A DNA stretch of 64,000 bases from Thermoanaerobaculia bacterium (GTDB lineage: Bacteria > Acidobacteriota > Thermoanaerobaculia > Multivoradales > J023), in assembly GCA_030431255.1 (NCBI GenBank), contig JAUIJL010000016.1:62001-126000 (forward strand). The letters are read 5' to 3'. A model generated the notes under the pieces. That model was given only the letters and a program-made list of their open reading frames with translations. It did no database searches and had not been told where the DNA came from. The position numbers and the translations under genes were made by a program. Below are positions 58,688 through 64,000 of this stretch, piece by piece (the first letter of the stretch is position 1; the number at the start of each line of letters is the position of its first letter).

Positions 58688-60708
58688 CGTTCACCTTCCG
58701 ATCGCGGCAAGGTGCTCACGGTTTCGTAGGTCACCGAGGGGGCCCCCGCATCGGCGATCAAGGTGCCGCTGGCGAAGCGAAGACGGGCCAAGAGCATCGC
58801 AAGCTCCCGCTGGGCCTCCAGCTTGGCTAGGCGGGTTTGCAAGTACTGCTGCTCTGTGGACAGGGAATCGATGAGGTCGACCTGGCCTTCTTTATAGAGA
58901 CGCAGCTGACTGTCCTTGACTCGTTGAGCATCCGTTTCGGCGGCCTCGGCTTGAGTCAAGCGGTCCGAAGCTTCGCGCAAAGCATGCAATGTCGAGACGA
59001 CCGCCAAATGAATGCCGCGCTGGGCGTCCGCAGCCCGGATTCGATTCTGTTCCGCCAGCGCCGCCGCCTGAATGGACCGACCCTGGCGCTCGTTGTTGCC
59101 GAACGGTTTCTCGAACACCATCGCCACCTCGAAGCTCGGAGTGACGAAACGGTCGACGGCTTCGGAAAGCTCGTCCTCGCCCACTGCAGTGGCCCAAGTG
59201 CCCGCCGAAAGGTCGAGCAAAGGTCGTAGATCGAGTCGGGCCGCCTCGGCGCGGACCTCTCCGGACTCGACCAACGTCCGCGCTGCGACCAAATCGTCGC
59301 GACGCTCAACGGACTTCGCCAGGAGCTCTCGGTTTGCGATCAGACGATTCAGGTCTTCGTCGGAAGGAATCGGCGGAAACGGGCTTTCCGCGGAGGGCAT
59401 ATCGCGAATCGAAGCCACATCGGTTCCCAGAGCTTCGAGCAGAGCCGCTTGCGACGAGATCAGCTCTCGACGAGCTGCGCTCAGCCTGGCACGAATATCG
59501 GCTTCACCGGCGCGCGCCCGCGCCAGCTCTGCCTCGGACACCTCCTCGGCTTTGAAGAGCTTTTCCGTGCCGTTGGTGATTCTTCCTCGATCTTCCGCCG
59601 ACGCTTTTAGATAGTCAACTCTCTGCTGAGCAGCCAAGAGATCCCAAAACGCTTCGAGTGTCGCCAAAACCGTTTCCGCGACGCTGTGACGGACGAGCGC
59701 AACAGCGGCCTGATGATCGAGCTGGGCGGCCTTTTCCTCTGCACCGGCGGATGCTCGGCCTCGGCCCCGAAGCAGCGGAATATCGACATCGAATCCGATC
59801 CGGAAGGTGTAGAGCGGTGGCTGGTTGGTGCCGCCAAAATCGATGAATTGCTCTCGCTCCACCCCGAATTCGACGATTTGTCGGCCGTTCTCGTCGAGGA
59901 CCGGCTCGAAGAATCCGTTTCGTTTGCCTTGATATTGAGTTTCCTCATAGGAACCCTCGAGAAAAGGCTCGATGGTCAAACCGTTGCGGAAAAGCTTGCT
60001 CAATCGCAGGTCGAGGCGTCCCGTGTCGGTCTCCTCGATTTCCGGGACCTCACCGAGGCGGGCGAGCTGGTTTCCTGTTTCTCTGCACGTCTCTCGATTG
60101 GCCTCGAGAGTCTCTCTCGTTTCGAAGAGCTCGTTTTGCAGCGTGATCTCGCGCTGGGTGATCAGGCTGGGCAGGGCTTCCGGTCCGGCTTGGTCGATGG
60201 CCTTTTCGATAATTCTCAGGAGCTCCTGAAAGTCGGCGTCGGCATTGATGGGAACCCCGCCATCGGCTTGAATGGCGGCTTCGAGCTCTTGGACCTTTTG
60301 CTCTTGATTGGGAATGGCGGTGCAGCTCTCACCGTTCAACACGGTGAGGTCGTCGCGCCGGTCTTGCTCCCGCCTCTTGACACTTTCCGGTAGCTCTTTT
60401 TCTTCGTGGTTATAAGACAGCTCTCCGCTGAGGACCCAATCGAACTCGCCGCTCAGCTCGAGCTCGACCCCGGCTGAGCGCTCGGTGTCCACCATCTGCA
60501 AGCAAACATTCGGATTGATGGCAATCGTCACGCGGAGGGCTTCTTCGAGACCGATTTTTCCGTCTTCGAAGCTGTAGATTCGAGATTCGAACCCGTCGGG
60601 ACAAGGGCCCCGGTTCCCTTCCCATGCTTGGACGGGCATGGCGCTGAGCAGCGAGACCCCCACTGGAATACTCAAATAATAAAGATTTCTTTTCAGAAGC
60701 CGAACCAT
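58684..60708 (-). CDS. TolC-like outer-membrane efflux protein 2
   Basis: 674 residues from ATG 60708 (AAGGAGACATC upstream; a 48-residue extension has no ribosome site). Signal peptide ending near PVQAWEG. Same plan as its neighbour: an extra N-terminal part (about 40-230) with Cys pair (CPDG, NVCLQM, SCTAI) followed by TolC repeats (FDVDIPLLRGRGRASAGAEE; FEVAMVFEKPFGNNERQGRS). Shares sequence style with TolC-like 1, so the two are tandem paralogues. They might form hetero-oligomeric channels or serve different adaptor partners. First gene of the export operon. Confidence 0.9.
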   Translation of the reverse strand: MVRLLKRNLYYLSIPVGVSLLSAMPVQAWEGNRGPCPDGFESRIYSFEDGKIGLEEALRVTIAINPNVCLQMVDTERSAGVELELSGEFDWVLSGELSYNHEEKELPESVKRREQDRRDDLTVLNGESCTAIPNQEQKVQELEAAIQADGGVPINADADFQELLRIIEKAIDQAGPEALPSLITQREITLQNELFETRETLEANRETCRETGNQLARLGEVPEIEETDTGRLDLRLSKLFRNGLTIEPFLEGSYEETQYQGKRNGFFEPVLDENGRQIVEFGVEREQFIDFGGTNQPPLYTFRIGFDVDIPLLRGRGRASAGAEEKAAQLDHQAAVALVRHSVAETVLATLEAFWDLLAAQQRVDYLKASAEDRGRITNGTEKLFKAEEVSEAELARARAGEADIRARLSAARRELISSQAALLEALGTDVASIRDMPSAESPFPPIPSDEDLNRLIANRELLAKSVERRDDLVAARTLVESGEVRAEAARLDLRPLLDLSAGTWATAVGEDELSEAVDRFVTPSFEVAMVFEKPFGNNERQGRSIQAAALAEQNRIRAADAQRGIHLAVVSTLHALREASDRLTQAEAAETDAQRVKDSQLRLYKEGQVDLIDSLSTEQQYLQTRLAKLEAQRELAMLLARLRFASGTLIADAGAPSVTYETVSTLPRSEGER

Positions 60709-60753
60709 GATGTCTCCTTCCCAAACGATCGAACGAATAGGCTCAGTCGTCGA

Positions 60754-60776
60754 CATCGAATGGGTTTTATTCGATG
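60754..60776. promoter_or_regulatory. Inverted repeat operator candidate upstream of the export operon
   Basis: CATCGAAT-N7-ATTCGATG is perfect over 8 bp. On the minus strand a TTGACG (60782-60777) lies at its upstream edge, followed 16 bp later by TTCGAT, a weak -10 that overlaps the repeat. A regulator bound here would block or control RNA polymerase for the TolC/HlyD/ABC operon. Confidence 0.5.
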
Positions 60777-60840
60777 CGTCAAGAACGACGAAGCGAACCG
60801 GCCCGGAAAAGCTCGGTGCAATACGTGCGCATCCTCGCCG

Positions 60841-60854
60841 CGATGTAGACATCG
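60841..60854. repeat. Second inverted repeat in the same intergenic region
   Basis: CGATGT-AG-ACATCG is perfect over 6 bp each side. It shares the CATCG core of the inverted repeat at 60754-60776 and sits 65 bp upstream of it relative to the operon start, so it may be an auxiliary operator. Confidence 0.4.
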
Positions 60855-60921
60855 CCGACGGTTACGGTTTATGAGGCTGAGATCGAAACCAGTTTTATGA
60901 TACGCCGAGACATGATCTTCG

Positions 60922-61857
60922 TCAAGCTTCTGGAAGCTCGAAGTGTACCTCTCGGGTCTCCCCGACGAATTCGGAGACCGGAGCAAGGCGTCGACGAATG
61001 AATCCGATCATCTCTGGATAGCAGAAAGGAGTGACGAACGTGACGTGACTGCATGGGGTCGGTTTGAGAGCCTGGAGCACCGCATAATAGAGTGGCATGA
61101 GCCGGCCTCGACGGCTCAAATCTCTGCGGATGAAGCCACAGGTGAAGCGCACCTCGTCGAAAGAAATTCGATGGGTAATAATCCAGCCGACGATATCGCC
61201 ACGAAAACGAGCTGCGACGCTTGAAGGATCGAATCCGTTGCGGTCGAATCGCCATGGGGCCAAAAACGGTGCAATCCAAGGCGCCTCTTCGTCGGATCGG
61301 CGAAGGGCTGCGATATCCTCCGCTGTCACCTCCGACCACGGGATGATCTCCAGACCACGCCGTTGGGCTCGCAAGCGTCGCTCAAGCATGATGTCGGATT
61401 CGAGAATGGCTTCGGGGGTAAATCGTACCGACAGAGTGCGGCCCTGGGGTGGATCCCAACCGCGACGGGCCAAGAGACGCTCAAGACAAGCGACGCCGGG
61501 CTTGCCGGTGGTGTAGATCGCGGACAAGTGCCGACGTTTCGTAGGCTTGAAATGCTCTTCGGTTTCTCGAATGAGCGCCTCCGCAATGCCTCGACGTCGA
61601 TGGTCGGGTTGCACAAAGACCGACAGCAGGTGGACATTTTCGGGATCATCGACGGGTAGCTCGGCCAAGAGCAAGCCGACCGGCTCGTCGCCGTGCCAAG
61701 CTCCCAAAGCCCAAGGATCGATCTGTTTTTGATCCCCGTCCGTGGGATGACGGGAAGTGCGCTGCATTTCCAAGAGATGGCGATAGGCGGAGAAGGTCAT
61801 GGTCGAAAGCTCGGGGGGAACCGGTGCTTTCAAGCGCTGTATTTGAATCGATTTCAT
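60922..61857 (-). CDS. GNAT-family N-acetyltransferase
   Basis: 311 residues. Acetyl-CoA motif A in VHLLSVFVQPDHRRRGIAEAL (quoted in part: QPDHRRRGIAEA), at about 80-100, after the substrate-binding start helix; a second, weaker GNAT-like half (about 165-300, PFCYPEMIGF) suggests a tandem fold. Such proteins in RiPP clusters may acetylate the modified peptide's N-terminus or a Lys, or confer self-protection. ATG overlaps the stop of the LanM by 4 bp, so it is part of the lanthipeptide operon; followed by a 213-bp gap before TolC-like 2. Confidence 0.9.
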   Translation of the reverse strand: MKSIQIQRLKAPVPPELSTMTFSAYRHLLEMQRTSRHPTDGDQKQIDPWALGAWHGDEPVGLLLAELPVDDPENVHLLSVFVQPDHRRRGIAEALIRETEEHFKPTKRRHLSAIYTTGKPGVACLERLLARRGWDPPQGRTLSVRFTPEAILESDIMLERRLRAQRRGLEIIPWSEVTAEDIAALRRSDEEAPWIAPFLAPWRFDRNGFDPSSVAARFRGDIVGWIITHRISFDEVRFTCGFIRRDLSRRGRLMPLYYAVLQALKPTPCSHVTFVTPFCYPEMIGFIRRRLAPVSEFVGETREVHFELPEA

Positions 61858-64000
61858 GACGCTGAGCCCGAAGTTTGAGGTCTGCGATTCCGGGCCTCTG
61901 ACAGAGACTCGAGGGCGAGCACGTCCGGCAGACCACGGTCGCCGGCCAGGCGCAGGAGGTAGTATCCGATGCCCGGGAGACCTTTGAGGAATCCGAGCTG
62001 CAGCTCACGGCTTTGCAGTGGGTCGAGGCCGAGTCGAAAAGATTCGGCGGCCAGGGCACGGTCCATGACCCGAGCCGTCATCCGGCGGGCCAGATCTTTG
62101 AGGTGAGGTAAGCCGAGGCGCTCGCCGGCAACGTCGAGAATGGCGGCACGACCGAGCTCACCGCAGCAGAGGTGGTCGAGGCCGTTTTGTGGCGCGGAGG
62201 CGGTCGTGGTGATGGCGGTTTCCAGCTCTTCGCGCAGCCGGTCGTCGCGGAGAGCCGGAGGTGTGTACAACCTGGCCAAGGCGATGCCGGGGGCACCATG
62301 GCACCATCCGGTTCGCCACAGGCGAGTGGTGGCATCGCCTCCCTTCTCTTCGGCTAGGAGAACCGGCCAATTTCCACGCCGGCCATGGAGCATGGCCCGC
62401 TCGTAAGCCACGCAGGCAGCCGCCGCCACCCGATACCTTTCATGTCCCGTAGCTTCGCCCAGAGCAAATAGGGCACGAGCGATCCCGGCTTGGCCGTGGG
62501 CCCAACCGGCAAGGAGAAGACCGGTGGGAGCCGCCCAACCCGCGCCGCCAGATGCGGCGGCCCGTTGATGCTCCAGGAGGTGATCGCCGCAACAGCGAGC
62601 CAGGTCGAGGAAATCCTCCTCACCGACGGAGGAGCACAGGGTCAAGAGACCGAGGATCAGCCCAGCCGTTCCCTTTTCAACGTCGAATCGACGGTCTCGG
62701 CAAACGGCTTTTGCGCTCAGCTCGCGGTTCAAAGTCACGGCCACGTCGAGCGGTGTTTTCACCTGGGTGAGCTCCGCCAGCCAAGTCAAACCGAAGAGCA
62801 CGGAGCCGACGCCGCTGAATCCACCCAACCCGAAATCCTCGACGAGCTGATCGGCTCCGACCTTCACCTCGGCGAGCCGGGTGGCCGCCTCGCGGTAGCT
62901 CGACTCGTCGGGTCGATGGCGGCTCACCGCAGCAAAGAAGAGAGCCAACCCCAGACGTCCCCGTTGAATCGACAGATTTCCAGTGTCGATGCGAGTTTCG
63001 GGGTGAGCCTCGAGAAGGCGGTCCGCGATGGTGCAGCTCCAAGCTTGGAAATGGTGGCTCAAGGTCTCGGCGTCCATCTCCTCAAAACTGGCCTGCTCGG
63101 GAGCCCTCAGTCGGGAAAAGGGCAAGGACTCGGCGGGTCGCAGGGCCCTTTGGATCAAATTCGTCTGGTGGACGAGATCTTCTTCACAGAGCCCGGCGAT
63201 TCGGCGGCGAACGGCATCGAGCCCCGACAGCTCGACGGCGCCTTCGACGTGGTGCCGAGCCGTCTCGTCGGAGTAGATGTCATCGGTGCCTTCGACATCT
63301 AGGGTGAAGTGAGGAATGTCGCGATCGATCAAAGCGTGGCGCTCGACAGCAGCCAAGGACCAAAGCTTGGGAGCGCTATCGGACTCGGGAAGCCCACTTT
63401 GCAGCGCCTCGCACAACAAGCTCTGCCGCAATCCCAACTTTTGATTGCGGGGTACCGCCAACAACGACAACGTCGTGGCGTAATCCTGACTCGGGCGCAA
63501 GAGCAGGCGTGCCCGAGCTCCACGGAAGCAGTCGAGAGGTCCCAAAGCGCTCGACAGCAGCTCCCGGTGATCCAGAAAGAACCGATAAGCCTCGTCGAAT
63601 CCCCGAACGATCGCTTCGACATGATCTTCCGGTCGGGTCGGCCGTCCCTCGAGTTGAAAAACATTGGCGCCGAGCACCCCTTGAAGCTCTCCGGCCTCAA
63701 CTTTGATCCTATCGGTCCCTAGGTGGGTCCAGGCCCTGCCGGAACCGGCGGTGCGGCGCTGCGGCTCGGCGCGCAGGCCTCCCCATTCACGGATTTTTCC
63801 CCCGTCGCCCACGCCCACTTGAATCAATAAGCCGGATTCCAAACAATCCGTCTCCGGTGAGGGTTCTAGGTGGGAGCCGAGGCGTGCAAAGACGGGTTGA
63901 AGAAACATTTCCGCATCGACGACCGCCGGCCCCCGGGCCGTCGCGACCAGGTTTTCAGCATGCAGATCACGGGCTCGCAGCACGTAGGCCAGAGCGACTA
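61854..64000 (-). CDS. LanM-type class II lanthipeptide synthetase, N-terminus cut by window edge
   Basis: About 715 residues visible, open to the right edge (reading VALAYVLRARDLHAEN at the edge), so roughly the N-terminal third is missing from the usual ~1000. The dehydratase/kinase-like motif DLHAEN is at the edge; the rest of the dehydratase domain follows. C-terminal LanC-like cyclase domain from about 63000 down: HGQAGIARAL, zinc-ligand Cys in GWCHG (codon 62301-62303) and HLCCGELG (Cys codons 62163-62168). The double Cys (CCG) in place of Cys-His is the signature of ProcM-like substrate-tolerant cyclases. It would phosphorylate and eliminate Ser/Thr, then form (methyl)lanthionines on a leader-bearing precursor. 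First visible gene of the RiPP operon; precursor probably beyond 64000. Confidence 0.93.
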   Translation of the reverse strand, partial: VALAYVLRARDLHAENLVATARGPAVVDAEMFLQPVFARLGSHLEPSPETDCLESGLLIQVGVGDGGKIREWGGLRAEPQRRTAGSGRAWTHLGTDRIKVEAGELQGVLGANVFQLEGRPTRPEDHVEAIVRGFDEAYRFFLDHRELLSSALGPLDCFRGARARLLLRPSQDYATTLSLLAVPRNQKLGLRQSLLCEALQSGLPESDSAPKLWSLAAVERHALIDRDIPHFTLDVEGTDDIYSDETARHHVEGAVELSGLDAVRRRIAGLCEEDLVHQTNLIQRALRPAESLPFSRLRAPEQASFEEMDAETLSHHFQAWSCTIADRLLEAHPETRIDTGNLSIQRGRLGLALFFAAVSRHRPDESSYREAATRLAEVKVGADQLVEDFGLGGFSGVGSVLFGLTWLAELTQVKTPLDVAVTLNRELSAKAVCRDRRFDVEKGTAGLILGLLTLCSSVGEEDFLDLARCCGDHLLEHQRAAASGGAGWAAPTGLLLAGWAHGQAGIARALFALGEATGHERYRVAAAACVAYERAMLHGRRGNWPVLLAEEKGGDATTRLWRTGWCHGAPGIALARLYTPPALRDDRLREELETAITTTASAPQNGLDHLCCGELGRAAILDVAGERLGLPHLKDLARRMTARVMDRALAAESFRLGLDPLQSRELQLGFLKGLPGIGYYLLRLAGDRGLPDVLALESLSEARNRRPQTSGSAS

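Overview
The window reads as a GC-rich chromosome segment of a Gram-negative bacterium with a complex signalling repertoire, most likely an Acidobacteriota member of the Thermoanaerobaculia or Holophagae type. This is inferred from an Oar-like TonB-dependent receptor with an N-terminal carboxypeptidase-regulatory-like domain, many lipoproteins, TolC-like proteins, large Ser/Thr kinases, several caspase-like and CHAT proteins, and an NHLM-type RiPP export operon. No tRNA, rRNA, CRISPR array or insertion sequence was found. Starts are a mix of ATG, GTG and a few TTG, often with good Shine-Dalgarno sequences or 4-bp ATGA overlaps.

Layout. (1) 1-9.2 kb: a truncated unknown gene and a lipoprotein on the + strand, facing a tightly coupled minus-strand operon that encodes a membrane protein, a P-loop GTPase-like protein, a single-TM protein, a vWA-like protein, a caspase-like protease and a lipoprotein. 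This resembles the NTPase-centred (GTPase/vWA/caspase) conflict systems known from developmentally complex bacteria. (2) 9.3-15 kb: a membrane-anchored CHAT protein coupled to a beta-propeller/TM protein, then a small zinc-ribbon membrane protein. (3) 15-20.7 kb: a caspase-like lipoprotein divergent from a cytosolic-CHAT/TM/TPR protein, sharing a promoter region with two sets of 15-bp direct repeats. (4) 20.7-22.8 kb: an FlgO-like protein, a DUF4878-like lipoprotein and a YiiX-like permuted NlpC/P60 lipoprotein. (5) 23-30.4 kb: an operon of a MacB/FtsX-type permease, two large envelope proteins (one with an intact vWA, one with a degenerate one) and the matching ABC ATPase, which carries an unusual four-cysteine insertion. 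(6) 30.5-38.4 kb: a 45-residue acidic peptide and a secreted protein on one side; an ECF sigma factor, a zinc-finger anti-sigma-like protein, a lipoprotein TPR-CHAT protein and a secreted helical protein on the other. (7) 38.3-45.4 kb: two divergent membrane Ser/Thr kinases, one ending in a TonB C-terminal domain. (8) 45.4-48.4 kb: the TonB-dependent receptor. (9) 48.7-64 kb: an FHA protein, then an NHLM export operon (two ABC transporters, HlyD-type adaptor, two TolC-like proteins), a GNAT acetyltransferase and the C-terminal two thirds of a LanM lanthipeptide synthetase cut by the window edge.

Two themes stand out. First, five clan-CD protease homologues (two caspase-like, three CHAT) occur within 35 kb, each in its own regulatory setting (GTPase/vWA, beta-propeller, TM/TPR, ECF sigma/anti-sigma). 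Second, phospho-signalling appears wired into transport: one kinase is fused to a TonB C-terminal domain next to a TonB-dependent receptor, and the NHLM exporter ABC protein carries an N-terminal FHA domain next to a separate FHA protein and two Ser/Thr kinases. No RiPP precursor is visible in the sequenced part of the lanthipeptide operon; it may lie beyond position 64000.

Functions are assigned by reading motifs; no database search was possible.
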